A stretch of 64,000 nt of DNA from Verrucomicrobiales bacterium (GTDB lineage: Bacteria > Verrucomicrobiota > Verrucomicrobiia > Verrucomicrobiales > V1-33). The stretch lies in NCBI GenBank assembly GCA_028293125.1, contig JAQGPJ010000012.1:164707-228706 (forward strand). The letters run 5' to 3'. A program made the position numbers and the translations under genes. The notes under the pieces are model-generated. The model saw nothing but the letters and a program-made list of their open reading frames with translations. It made no database searches and was not told the DNA's origin. Below, piece by piece: positions 11,784-20,773 of this stretch (within the stretch, counting starts at the first letter, position 1; each line of letters opens with the position of its first letter).

Positions 11784-11802
11784 ATTCTCTTTTATCAAGA
11801 AT
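11784..11802. promoter_or_regulatory. Fur-box-sized inverted repeat
   Basis: A 19-bp imperfect palindrome (outer arms ATTCT and AGAAT) lies 18 bases upstream of the regulator's ATG, in a local AT-rich patch. Its size equals a Fur box and it would allow autoregulation of the operon. Only 6 of 9 pairs match, so this is tentative. Confidence 0.35.
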
Positions 11803-12063
11803 AATTCCAATTAGCATCAATCTGCGCTCATGCTGTTTCTGAGGATGACAGTCTCCCGGCGCCTACTGAAGGAGAAATGAACCGCAAATAATCGGCAAGC
11901 ATGAATCGCCCGCCGGTTTCCCCGTCGTAATCCGCAGCAACTGAATCTTTGTATGCCCCTGCTGCTTGCCAGCATGGAGTCAACCATTGCCAGCCTGCTT
12001 CCATTTCCGCAGGCGGTTTCCGTTTTTCAGTACCGCCCCCTGTGGCTTTTCCTGTATTTAGTT

Positions 12064-14061
12064 ATGAAAACAACTCCACCCCTCCGATCCGGAAGGTTTT
12101 CCCGGCTGGCCTGCCGGCTTTCCCGCGGACTTCCTGCAGTGCTTATTTTGGGCCTTGCCCTTTGGCAACCGGCCGCGTTCGCCCAGGACGCCGGCAATGA
12201 TCCGCAGGAAGGGGAAGTGATGACGCGGGGGCCGGTTCACGAGGCCTTTGCCGGGGTCATCAGCTACAATGCGGAGCCAGGCATGGTGGTCGCCAAGGCA
12301 CCGCCGGAACTAATCGAGGAAATCCCGCCGGAGGAGCGGCCCGAGGGTGACAATGTCACTTGGATCCCTGGCTATTGGGCTTGGGACGATGAGCGCAGCG
12401 ATTTTCTCTGGGTGAGCGGGATCTGGCGCAATCTGCCGCCCAAACGGGAGTGGATCGCCGGTTACTGGGCCAGGATTGATGAAGGATATCAGTGGACCTC
12501 CGGTTACTGGTCCGACGCCGGCGCGCAGGAAACCACCTATTTGCCTGCGCCCCCACCCACGGTGGAGGAGGGGCCGAATATTGCGGCTCCCTCGGAGGAT
12601 TATGGCTGGACTCCGGGGAACTGGGTGTGGCGGAGCGATCGTTACGCTTGGAGTCCGGGCTACTGGGAGGAGGGCCGCCAGGACTGGGACTGGATCCCCG
12701 CCCACTACGTCTGGACGCCCCGCGGGCATGTGTTTGTCGATGGTTACTGGGATTATCCAGTGCGCCGCCGCGGAGTGCTGTTCGCACCGGTCTATTTCAA
12801 CGCGCAAGTCTATTCCCGTCCCGGTTACTCCTATTCCCCATCTGTGGTGATTGGTCTGGGGCTGATCACGGACCATCTTTTCATCCGGCCGCGTTACGAT
12901 CACTATTACTTTGGGGATTATTATTCCAAGGAATATGCCAGCCGGGGTTATTACACCTCCTACTCCTATCAGTCGGACCGCCGGGGATACGATCCCATTT
13001 ATTCCTGGCAGCGCTGGGACCACCGCCAGGACAGGGACTGGGAGAGCCGTTACCGGCAGGCATATGAGCACCGCCGGGATGATGAGAGGGCGAGGCCACC
13101 CCGCACATGGGCTGATCTGGTGAAATGGCACCCGGAAGGTGGTGGTGACGATGGAGGAAAAAAGAGCCGGTTGGCGCAGAGCTTCAGGGATTACACCAAA
13201 AGGCAGGGCGGGGAAAACCGGTTTCTGCCCGTGGCCGCTGTGGACCGCGAGCGCTTTGGCCTTCTGGGCAGGGAAATGCAGAAATCCCGCGATGACAGAA
13301 GGGATCTGGAGATGAGAGGCGGCGGCGATAAAAAAGACAGAAAGAAGGAGCCCTTCAAGGGAAGGGCTGCCCGGTCCCCCATCGTGTTCAAAAACATCGG
13401 CGACGGCAAAGGAGGAGGAAAGCCCCCTGAGCCCCGGCGGGGACCCAAAGGGGGAGATAAAGACAGACCGGATGACGGCAAGCATGGGCATTCCCAAAGG
13501 CCCGACAACACCTCTCCGCAGCCTGACGACCGCAAAGCTGACAAGGGAGGCCCAAAAAACAATCCTGGAAGGCCGGACAGCATTCCCCCGCAGGGTGATG
13601 ACCGCAAGCCGGGCAAAGATTCCCACGGAAAAGACTCCCGCAGGCCCGATAATGATCCCCGCCGGAATACCCCAGGCAAAGCGGACAAACCAAGCAAAGA
13701 CTCCTCAAGGAAAAAGGAAGGAAATCAGGATAAAAAGTCCACTCCCTCCGCAGGAAAGCCTGACCCGGGGCCGGGGCAGAAAGCCAAAAAGGATGGGCCG
13801 TCATCTCCGCACCAGTCTGCCGGAGATTCCAAAAAGTCAAAATCCTCCGGCAACCGGTCCGGAGAACGTCCTCAATCCGGAAAGCCGGAGGCCCCCAAAA
13901 GCAAGCCCCAGTCAAAAAACAAGCCTCAGTCACAGAGCAAGCCCCCTTCCCAGCCTAAACAGAACCAGCCAGCCGCGCAGCCCAAAGGGAACAAAGGGTC
14001 AGCAGGGAAGGATCATAATAAGGACTCCAAAGAGGGAGGGCAGAAAAAGGATAAGAAATAA
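12064..14061 (+). CDS. WXXGXW-repeat protein with basic disordered tail
   Basis: A 665-residue exported protein of unknown role. The start is ATG 12064; the signal peptide has a hydrophobic core near PAVLILGLALWQPAAFA. Residues about 95-260 carry at least six Trp/Gly/Tyr repeats of the WXXGXW type (WIPGYWAWDD, WVSGIW, WIAGYW, WTSGYW, WTPGNWVW, WSPGYW). A Tyr-rich stretch follows (near DHYYFGDYYSKEYASRGYY). From about residue 350 the protein is Lys/Pro/Asp/Ser-rich, with loose repeats such as RPDxxPPQxDDRK, and looks disordered and very basic. An upstream ATG at 11953 would spoil the signal peptide. Confidence 0.85.
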   Translation: MKTTPPLRSGRFSRLACRLSRGLPAVLILGLALWQPAAFAQDAGNDPQEGEVMTRGPVHEAFAGVISYNAEPGMVVAKAPPELIEEIPPEERPEGDNVTWIPGYWAWDDERSDFLWVSGIWRNLPPKREWIAGYWARIDEGYQWTSGYWSDAGAQETTYLPAPPPTVEEGPNIAAPSEDYGWTPGNWVWRSDRYAWSPGYWEEGRQDWDWIPAHYVWTPRGHVFVDGYWDYPVRRRGVLFAPVYFNAQVYSRPGYSYSPSVVIGLGLITDHLFIRPRYDHYYFGDYYSKEYASRGYYTSYSYQSDRRGYDPIYSWQRWDHRQDRDWESRYRQAYEHRRDDERARPPRTWADLVKWHPEGGGDDGGKKSRLAQSFRDYTKRQGGENRFLPVAAVDRERFGLLGREMQKSRDDRRDLEMRGGGDKKDRKKEPFKGRAARSPIVFKNIGDGKGGGKPPEPRRGPKGGDKDRPDDGKHGHSQRPDNTSPQPDDRKADKGGPKNNPGRPDSIPPQGDDRKPGKDSHGKDSRRPDNDPRRNTPGKADKPSKDSSRKKEGNQDKKSTPSAGKPDPGPGQKAKKDGPSSPHQSAGDSKKSKSSGNRSGERPQSGKPEAPKSKPQSKNKPQSQSKPPSQPKQNQPAAQPKGNKGSAGKDHNKDSKEGGQKKDKK

Positions 14062-14485
14062 GGGCTGGAGCCTTTTGGCTGTCAGCTGGAGAATCAGTCC
14101 CGACGGAACTTCCCGAAAGCTTTCCCAGGAACCATTCATACAATCCACCGCATCCGAAGCCGCAAATTCCAAGGGCATCCTGGCCAAGTCAATTCGGGCA
14201 GCGGCGGGACTGGTGAACTTGCCCGCCTTCATGGCTCACACGGCACCGCTGAAATCAGACTCACCCCGCAGGCGGCGGGGTCCACCCACTTCAAGTCGGA
14301 GACTCTTCAGTAGGTTGAAGCGGTTCCAATTTTGTGGCCGGAGGCCGTTGGCATTGGCGTTGAGAGGCAAAGAAAGTCAGCTGGAATTCTCCGGCGGAAC
14401 CGTCTTGGCTGCGCCAGCCCAGCGCTGCCGACGGTGTCATTTTCCCAGGTGCGCGGGCGGCGCAGCACTGCATGGGTGCGGCCAT
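14062..14485. other. Intergenic region upstream of thrB
   Basis: About 420 bases between the WXXGXW gene and thrB. The thrB frame stays open upstream through this region into the previous gene, but it has no usable start and reads as low-quality, Arg/Ser-rich protein, so I take it as noncoding. No clear terminator or promoter was seen. Confidence 0.45.
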
Positions 14486-15358
14486 ATGGCTTACCGCACT
14501 GTCACGATTCAGGTTCCAGGCAGCACCTCCAACATCGGTCCCGGCTACGACTGTCTGGGGATCGCGCTGGGCATTTACAACCGCATGACTCTGACGCGTG
14601 CGGAGGGCGGGAGGGAGATTCACCCCCCGCACGGCATGGTGCGGGAGTGCGCCCGACTGTTCTTCAAACGGACCAATGTGCCGGAGTTCGCCTTCTGCTG
14701 GGAGATCAGCGGGGAGGTGCCGGTCAGCCGGGGTCTGGGCAGCAGCGTGACCGTCCGGCTGGGAGTGCTGGCGGCGCTCAATGAGCTGTGCGGCCAGCCG
14801 CTGACACGGGACGGGCTGTTCGCTCTGTGCTCCGAGATGGAGGGGCATCCGGACAATGCCGGTCCGGCGGCGTTCGGGGGATTTGTCCTGACCAGCGCCC
14901 GGGGCGAATCCTTCCGGTTCGAGGTCGGGCCGGAGCTGAAATTTGTGCTCCTCATCCCGGATCAGGAGGTAGTGACCGAGCACGCCCGCCGCGTGCTGCC
15001 GCCCCAAATCTCCCACCGCGAGGCGGTGCTGAACATGGGCAACGCCTGCACCATCACCGCCGCCTTCGCCACGCAGCAGTACGCGAAGCTGCGCGACGGT
15101 TTTGAAGACTATCTCCACCAACGCTATCGCGCGCATCTGGTGCCGGGCCTGTTCGATGTCATTGAGGCCGGGGCCAGCAGCGGAGCCTTGGGCGGGTTTT
15201 TGAGCGGGTCGGGCTCCACCATCGCCTGCCTGACTCTGGGCGGCAATGAGGATGCGGTGGCGGCGGCGATGCTGAAGGGGTGGAAAGGCACGGCGGCGGC
15301 GGAGACGCGCATCCTGACGGCGGACAATCTCGGAGCCACCGTGCTGCATGTGGAATAG
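14486..15358 (+). CDS. thrB: Homoserine kinase
   Basis: Phosphorylates homoserine in threonine synthesis. It is 290 residues, a GHMP-kinase fold. The N-terminal motif VPGSTSNIGPGYDCLGIALG is the substrate/structural block, the ATP loop PVSRGLGSS is at about residues 79-87, MEGHPDNAGPAAFGG follows, and the C-terminal GGFLSGSGSTIACL is the third GHMP motif. The ATG at 14486 opens exactly at the family N-terminus (MAYRTVTIQVPGS). Other threonine genes are not adjacent. lpxK follows after about 150 bases. Confidence 0.93.
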   Translation: MAYRTVTIQVPGSTSNIGPGYDCLGIALGIYNRMTLTRAEGGREIHPPHGMVRECARLFFKRTNVPEFAFCWEISGEVPVSRGLGSSVTVRLGVLAALNELCGQPLTRDGLFALCSEMEGHPDNAGPAAFGGFVLTSARGESFRFEVGPELKFVLLIPDQEVVTEHARRVLPPQISHREAVLNMGNACTITAAFATQQYAKLRDGFEDYLHQRYRAHLVPGLFDVIEAGASSGALGGFLSGSGSTIACLTLGGNEDAVAAAMLKGWKGTAAAETRILTADNLGATVLHVE

Positions 15359-15506
15359 CGGTGTGGCATTGTGAAAAAAGCTCCTGCCGAAGTTTATGCC
15401 GGACGTGGCATTTTTACGGATTTTCCCTTCCGCCGGCGGAATCCGGTATCATGGTGGCGCAGTCCATGGCCGTGCCGGTGCGCCGCCGGGGGCCTTTTCA
15501 CAAACC

Positions 15507-16700
15507 ATGGGTGAGCGTCTCGACAGTCTGGAGCAGTTCGGCATTGAGGTCATCCTCAACCGCCGGCGCGGATTCCGTGCCGGGCTGCTGCGCGGGCTGC
15601 TGCGGACGCTGTCGGGAGTCTTCGCCGGCATGGTGCAGGGGCGGCTGGCACTGTTCCGGAACCGGGTAAAGACGGACCACTACCTCGGTGCCATGGTGGT
15701 CAGCGTGGGCAATCTGACGGTGGGCGGCACCGGCAAGACGCCGGTGGTCGAAATGCTGGCGCGCCGGCTGCACAGCGAGGGCCGGCGGGTGGCGATTCTC
15801 AGCCGCGGCTACAAAAGCAAAAAGCCGGCGCTGTCCCGGCGGCTGTGGTATCGGTTCACCGGGCGCACGATGGAGATTCCCCCGCGGGTGGTGAGCGATG
15901 GACTGGAGATCCGGCTGGACAGCTTCACGGCGGGGGACGAGCCCTACATGCTGGCGCGGAATCTGCCGGGCGTGGCGGTGGTGGTGGACAAGGACCGGGT
16001 GAAGGCCGGGCGCTATGCCGTGCGGGAGCTGGGCTGCGACACCCTGGTGCTGGATGACGGCCTGCAGTATCTGAGGCTCCGCCGGCGGCTGGATGTGGTT
16101 CTGGTGGACCGCCAGGCTCCCTTTGGCAATGAGCACCTGCTGCCCCGCGGCACCCTGCGCGAGCCGCCGCGGAATCTGCGCCGCGCCAGTCATATCTTCC
16201 TGACCAAATGCGATGACCGGTCCAATGATGAGCTGATCGCCCGTTTGCGCCGGCACAACCGCACGGCCTCCATCATGGAATGCCGGCACCGGCCGGTTTA
16301 TCTTCAGAATGTTTATGATCCCCACGACCGGCAGGAGCTGGATTTCCTGGACGGGAAAAAAGTCGCCACCATCTCCGGCATTGCCGTGCCTGAGAGTTTC
16401 GAGGGCATTCTCGACAAGCTGGGTGCCGTCATCGTGGTGCGGCGCCGGTTCACGGACCACCACCGTTACACCGAGGACGAGGTCAATGAGGCCATCCTCC
16501 GCGCCGATGACAAGCTGGCCCATTTTGTGGTCACCACCGAGAAGGACGCCGTGCGGTTCCCGGCTTTTGAGAAAACCCTGTTGCCGGTGTATTTCCTCCG
16601 GGTGGAGATCGAGATCCTGCGGGGACACGAGGCGGTGGACGAGTGCATCCAACGCATTTGCCATCCCCAGGGAGCCGCCCCTCCCATGAAATTCGCCTGA
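15507..16700 (+). CDS. lpxK: Tetraacyldisaccharide 4'-kinase (lipid A)
   Basis: LpxK phosphorylates the 4' position of the lipid A precursor disaccharide-1-phosphate at the inner membrane. Its 397 residues start at ATG 15507. The P-loop [14 protein letters not shown] is at about residues 67-80, the conserved DDGLQYLRL (catalytic Asp region) near 185, and VSDGLEIR and [13 protein letters not shown] lie between them. The N-terminus is amphipathic and may anchor the protein to the membrane. The C-terminal [10 protein letters not shown] is also family-typical. Its presence implies an LPS-bearing outer membrane. The other lpx genes are elsewhere. Confidence 0.94.
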   Translation: MGERLDSLEQFGIEVILNRRRGFRAGLLRGLLRTLSGVFAGMVQGRLALFRNRVKTDHYLGAMVVSVGNLTVGGTGKTPVVEMLARRLHSEGRRVAILSRGYKSKKPALSRRLWYRFTGRTMEIPPRVVSDGLEIRLDSFTAGDEPYMLARNLPGVAVVVDKDRVKAGRYAVRELGCDTLVLDDGLQYLRLRRRLDVVLVDRQAPFGNEHLLPRGTLREPPRNLRRASHIFLTKCDDRSNDELIARLRRHNRTASIMECRHRPVYLQNVYDPHDRQELDFLDGKKVATISGIAVPESFEGILDKLGAVIVVRRRFTDHHRYTEDEVNEAILRADDKLAHFVVTTEKDAVRFPAFEKTLLPVYFLRVEIEILRGHEAVDECIQRICHPQGAAPPMKFA

Positions 16701-16789
16701 CAGCTCCGGCTCTCCGTGCCGTTGTGCGGAGGTTCCCTTTCCTTCGTTTTTCCTTTTCCCGTCACTGCCGCTGTTTCCTATACCCACCC

Positions 16790-17416
16790 ATGTCCCGCGA
16801 ATTCGAAGCCATTTATCATGAGGAGAACGAGGCGCTCGCCAGGGTGCTGCGCCGCGCCTTGGGAAAATCCGGTCTGAAGATGCCGGTGGCGCAGGGCGGT
16901 CCCCTGCAGATTCTGGATCTGGCCTGCGGCCCGTGCCGGGAGGCGGCGACGCTGGCGGAGGTGTTCCGCGAGGTGCGGGGCGGGAGCGATTCCGTGCGGT
17001 TCGTGGGCGCGGACATCCGCCGGCGTGAATTGGACGAGGCCGCGGCCCGCGCCCGGAATGCAGGCCGGCAGGGTGACTCCTTTGAGTTTTTGACGGAGAA
17101 CTGCGCGAAAATCGGACGCCATGCGGAACTCGGCTCGGAATTCGATGTGACGTTTCTGCGGCATCAGAACTACTGGAACGACCGGCCTGTGTGGCAGCGG
17201 ATTTTCGAGCAGGGCCTGAACAAGCTGAAGGACGACGGCCTGCTGGTCATCACGTCCTATTTTGACCGTGAGCACGACTTGGCGCTCCAGGCTTTGGAGC
17301 GTGCCGGCGCGGAGCTGATGGTGACGGAGATCAATGAATCCAGCCGCCTGCTGCCGACCGATTCTCCGGGAAAATCCGTGGACCGCCACGTGGCGGTTTT
17401 CCGCCGCCGGTCATAG
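16790..17416 (+). CDS. Class I SAM-dependent methyltransferase
   Basis: A 208-residue Rossmann-fold methyltransferase. Motif I is ILDLACGPCREAATLAEVF (from residue 41) and the acidic end of strand 2 is FVGADIRRRELDEA. Motif IV is less clear (FDVTFLRHQNYWNDRPVWQ), and a post-motif segment GLLVITSYFDREH follows. The start is ATG 16790. The substrate cannot be inferred. It follows lpxK by about 90 bases on the same strand and may be co-transcribed. Confidence 0.85.
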   Translation: MSREFEAIYHEENEALARVLRRALGKSGLKMPVAQGGPLQILDLACGPCREAATLAEVFREVRGGSDSVRFVGADIRRRELDEAAARARNAGRQGDSFEFLTENCAKIGRHAELGSEFDVTFLRHQNYWNDRPVWQRIFEQGLNKLKDDGLLVITSYFDREHDLALQALERAGAELMVTEINESSRLLPTDSPGKSVDRHVAVFRRRS

Positions 17417-17641
17417 GCCGGTGCAGGGCTGACAACGGAAGGTGCAGGATACTCCATGGCCGGAGCACCCGGCTGTGACTGTGCAAAGATTGAACGGCAC
17501 GGCGGGCAGGGGGTCTGAATGAATCAGACGGGAACAATTCTGTAACCGTAAAAGCCTGACGAAGCGTCGTTTGGAAAAGCGGGCGGCATTGGGAAAATCC
17601 GGTGCCGGCCATGTGATTCCCCGATCCCTCAAGGTCTTCCC

Positions 17642-17842
17642 ATGAAACTCCTTCCGCTTTTTGCCAGCCTTCTGATCCTCCCTGCCATTTGCGCAGCGGA
17701 GGCTGTCCCCGCTGCGCATAAGCCGTCCCGTCTCCAGCTTGAAGCTTGGCGGCAATGGCTGGCTGGAAAATCCAATGCGGCCCCCGCTACGCGAATGGTT
17801 GAAGAAATAAGCCCTAAAGACTTCATGGACAGGATTAATTAA
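17642..17842 (+). CDS. Small secreted protein
   Basis: A 66-residue frame with a good signal peptide (MKLLPLFASLLILPAICAAEA) and a short amphipathic mature part containing RLQLEAWRQWLAGKSNAAP. The signal sequence closely resembles that of the 290-residue gene at 22019 (both begin MKLLPLF). It has no recognisable family. The start is ATG 17642 with no Shine-Dalgarno sequence, as usual in this window. It stands alone between the methyltransferase and the next secreted protein. Confidence 0.5.
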   Translation: MKLLPLFASLLILPAICAAEAVPAAHKPSRLQLEAWRQWLAGKSNAAPATRMVEEISPKDFMDRIN

Positions 17843-17960
17843 TTACCTTCCTCTTCCGCGTTCACGGCGGCAGTCCGTATGCTGAATGCCGTTTTTTCTG
17901 CGTCCCATTCATTGCCACACCACACCATACCAGCCCACTCCCATCTCCAGCCACTCTCTT

Positions 17961-19340
17961 ATGAAACCTGCACTGATTCATGGCACCTGGCTCGTTGTCG
18001 CCGCAGGAGCCTACTTCGCGGGGAACGCCCTGCACAAAGCTCCGGCTCCCGCCGCCGGTACCAGGGCCGTGCTGGTGTCCCTTGGTATGAGCGCCGCGGA
18101 GAAAGCCGGCTCGCTCAAAACCTCCGCAGTCTCCCGGGACGCCTCCATCGCTGAATTTCTCAGCCGCTATGAGCTGGGCTCCGGCAAGCCGATGTCGCAG
18201 GAGAAGATGCGCAATGCCATGTCCGAGGCCCTGCGCGAGACGGATCCCATCAAGAGCACCATGCTTTTCGCCCGTCTGCTGGAGGAGATGACGCCGGAGA
18301 ATGCCTCCGCAGGCATGACCACGCTGCGGGAGAGTATCTCCGGGTTTGAAATGATGCGCTACATGCCGTTGCTGGCCTATCAGTGGGGCTCCGTGGACGC
18401 CGTCGGCGCTCTGAAGGAGCTGGAGGGCCAGAACGGGCGCGAGAACATGATGGCCCGGCCCATTATTCTCTCCGGCTTGGCCAGCAAGGATCCCGCCGCC
18501 GCCGAGGCTTGGCTGGCGGAGCAGAAAGACCTGCCCGGCAGGGAGTTCTACACACAGTCCATCATCAACGGGATGGCCAAATCGGATCCCGAGGCCGCAC
18601 TGGCCTTCGCCGCCAAGCAGGAGAGGCCCGAGGACCGCACCCGCGCTGCGGAGACCATCGCGCAGGAGAAGATCAAGGGAGGCATTGACTCTGCCGCCGC
18701 CTGGGCGGCGGGACTGAAGGATCCGGATATGAAAAAAGGCGCGGCTCAGGCCATCGCCAATCAGTATTCCCGCACCGATCCCGCCAAAGCTGCTGAATAT
18801 ATTAAACAGTATGCCGGCGAGGAATGGGCTGGCAACGCCATCGGCGATGTCACGGGCAGCCTGGCCCGCAAGAGTCCTGAGGAGGCCATAAAATTTGCCT
18901 CCAGCGTTCAGGGGGATAACCAGATCCGCGCCTACCGCGAGGCGGTGCAGGAATGGACCCGCCAGGACGCCACCGCCGCCAGCACTTATGTGAACCAGAT
19001 GCCGCAGGGCACGGCGCGTGATTCATCCGCCGCCGCTCTGGCCGGAACGGTGGCCCGCGAGGGGGATGCCTCCACGGGGATCATCTGGGCGAACTCCATT
19101 TCCGATCCTCAGGTGCGCGAAAATGCCTTGGTGGAGGTGGCCCGGAGTTTTCAGCGTCAGAACCCCGAAGGTTATGCGGCTTGGGTGGCCACCAGCGGAC
19201 TGTCCGCGGAGGCCCAGCAGCAGGTGAACGAGCGCGGAAACGGAGGTGGAGGCCGCAACTGGGGCGGCGGCGGTGGCGGCCCCGGAGGGGGGTTTGGCGG
19301 ATTCGGCGGAGGGGGCGGAGGCCGCCGGGGAGGCCGCTGA
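17961..19340 (+). CDS. Helical-repeat protein with Gly-rich tail
   Basis: A 459-residue protein with an N-terminal hydrophobic segment (GTWLVVAAGAYFAGNAL) that is a signal peptide or anchor. The body is built of loose repeats of about 30 residues in the style DPxAAxxWA/ALxxP-R..A. Examples are ASKDPAAAEAWLAEQKDLPG, KSDPEAALAFAAKQERPEDR and RTDPAKAAEYIKQYAGEEWA. They suggest an alpha-helical solenoid outside the cytoplasm. The last 35 residues are almost pure Gly with Asn, Phe and Arg. Similar repeat proteins are common in Verrucomicrobiota; their role is unknown. A strong terminator follows. Confidence 0.8.
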   Translation: MKPALIHGTWLVVAAGAYFAGNALHKAPAPAAGTRAVLVSLGMSAAEKAGSLKTSAVSRDASIAEFLSRYELGSGKPMSQEKMRNAMSEALRETDPIKSTMLFARLLEEMTPENASAGMTTLRESISGFEMMRYMPLLAYQWGSVDAVGALKELEGQNGRENMMARPIILSGLASKDPAAAEAWLAEQKDLPGREFYTQSIINGMAKSDPEAALAFAAKQERPEDRTRAAETIAQEKIKGGIDSAAAWAAGLKDPDMKKGAAQAIANQYSRTDPAKAAEYIKQYAGEEWAGNAIGDVTGSLARKSPEEAIKFASSVQGDNQIRAYREAVQEWTRQDATAASTYVNQMPQGTARDSSAAALAGTVAREGDASTGIIWANSISDPQVRENALVEVARSFQRQNPEGYAAWVATSGLSAEAQQQVNERGNGGGGRNWGGGGGGPGGGFGGFGGGGGGRRGGR

Positions 19341-19424
19341 CCAATCCCATCCAGCCAGCTTTTCACCGGTCTTTCCGGATTCAGGAGAGCCGGTAGGCCG
19401 GTCGGATTTTCATCCTTTCCAGAC

Positions 19425-19462
19425 ACACCCGGCTGCGGTTTTTCGCAGCCGGGTGTTCTTTT
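19425..19462 (+). terminator. Rho-independent terminator
   Basis: A 13-bp GC-rich stem (19425-19437 with 19444-19456) has a 6-base loop and is followed by TCTTTT. It ends the transcript of the helical-repeat gene ahead of dnaN. Confidence 0.85.
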
Positions 19463-19536
19463 GATCCTCCTGTTGCAAATTAGCCCTGGCAGTTGGAACA
19501 GCCCCGGATTTAGTTCTCCTCCTTTCCTCAGACGTT

Positions 19537-20661
19537 ATGAAGTTCCGCATCAGCAAAGAGAAACTCCTGGAGGGCTTGCAGCAGGTCCAGAATGTGGTCA
19601 GCAGCCGCGCCACCCTGCCGGTTCTCTCGAATGTGCTGATCGAAGCGGAGAGCAGCGGCCTGCGCTTCACCACCACCGATCTGGACATCGTGGTCAGCGG
19701 ACGCATCGCGGTGACGGAGGAGCCGGATGGTCCTTTGGAGATCATGGAGACGGGTTCCGTCACCCTGCCGGCGCGCCGGCTGGCGGCCATCGTCCGGGAG
19801 CTTCCCGCCAGCGAGGTCACGGTGACCGTGGATTCGGAGAACACTGCGGCCATCCGCTGCGGCAACAGCTTTTTCAAAATCCTTGGACTGCCTGCGGAGG
19901 ACTTCCCGCCGCCGCCCAAATTTGAGGACGTCAAAGAGTTCATCCTTACGCAGAAAACCCTGCGCGACGCCCTTAAAAAAACGGCCTACGCCATTTCCAC
20001 TGACGAGACCCGTTACGTGCTCAACGGCATCTACTGCCAGTTCAAGGAAAACAAAATGACGCTGGTGGCCACGGACGGCCGCCGCCTGGCGATGACCGAG
20101 GCCGAGGTGGAGTTTCCTGAAAGCAACGAGGCTGCCGTGATTGTGCCCACCAAGGCGGTGAGCGAGCTGCAGCGGTTGCTGAAGGATGATCAGGGTCAGC
20201 TGGTCATCCGCATCGGCGCGCGGCAGATTGCCTTTGAACTGAATCAGAGCCTCCTCGTCAGCAAGCTGATCGAAGGCAACTACCCCAATTTCCGCCAAGT
20301 CATCCCCGGCGCCGCCAACGAGCGTGTCACGCTGGAGCGCGAAGCTTTCCTCCAAGCGGCCCAACGTGTTTCCCTGCTGGCGCCGGACAAGAGCAACTCG
20401 GTGAAGCTGCACTTCACGAAGGACAACATCGAGATCACCGCCAACAGCGCGGACATCGGGGAAGCGAGGGAGTCCATCGCCGTGAAATATAACGGTCCCA
20501 ACATGGCCATCGCCTTCAACCCGGAATACCTCGTCGCTCCTTTCCGCAACCTGGATGCCGATGAGATTTTTCTGGACCTCATTGATGAGGTCAGCCCGGG
20601 CGTGATCAAGATCGCCTCGCCCTTTCTCTACGTGCTGATGCCGATGCGCGTCAGCCAGTGA
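19537..20661 (+). CDS. dnaN: DNA polymerase III beta subunit (sliding clamp)
   Basis: The ring-shaped clamp that tethers DNA polymerase III to DNA. It is 374 residues, full length, with three repeated clamp domains. The start MKFRISKEKLLEGLQQVQNV, the NGIYCQFKENKMTLVATDGR segment of domain 2 and the C-terminal PFLYVLMPMRVSQ are typical. It follows a terminator, so it has its own promoter in 19463-19536, where no strong boxes are visible. dnaA, recF and gyrB are not next to it, so this is not the classic origin cluster. Confidence 0.97.
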   Translation: MKFRISKEKLLEGLQQVQNVVSSRATLPVLSNVLIEAESSGLRFTTTDLDIVVSGRIAVTEEPDGPLEIMETGSVTLPARRLAAIVRELPASEVTVTVDSENTAAIRCGNSFFKILGLPAEDFPPPPKFEDVKEFILTQKTLRDALKKTAYAISTDETRYVLNGIYCQFKENKMTLVATDGRRLAMTEAEVEFPESNEAAVIVPTKAVSELQRLLKDDQGQLVIRIGARQIAFELNQSLLVSKLIEGNYPNFRQVIPGAANERVTLEREAFLQAAQRVSLLAPDKSNSVKLHFTKDNIEITANSADIGEARESIAVKYNGPNMAIAFNPEYLVAPFRNLDADEIFLDLIDEVSPGVIKIASPFLYVLMPMRVSQ

Positions 20662-20773
20662 GAAAAGCAAAAAACGGAGACAGAACGGGGCGGGGCGGTT
20701 TAAAAGGTGGATCGGAGAAGTGGTGCGTATCCTTGCGCAACGGGGATGCGTATCCATATTCTTTGAGGATCCC

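Noticed and set aside
13472..15358. A 628-residue frame containing thrB
   Set aside because: The upstream half reads Arg/Ser/Pro-rich text overlapping the WXXGXW gene in another frame. Homoserine kinase homology starts exactly at ATG 14486.
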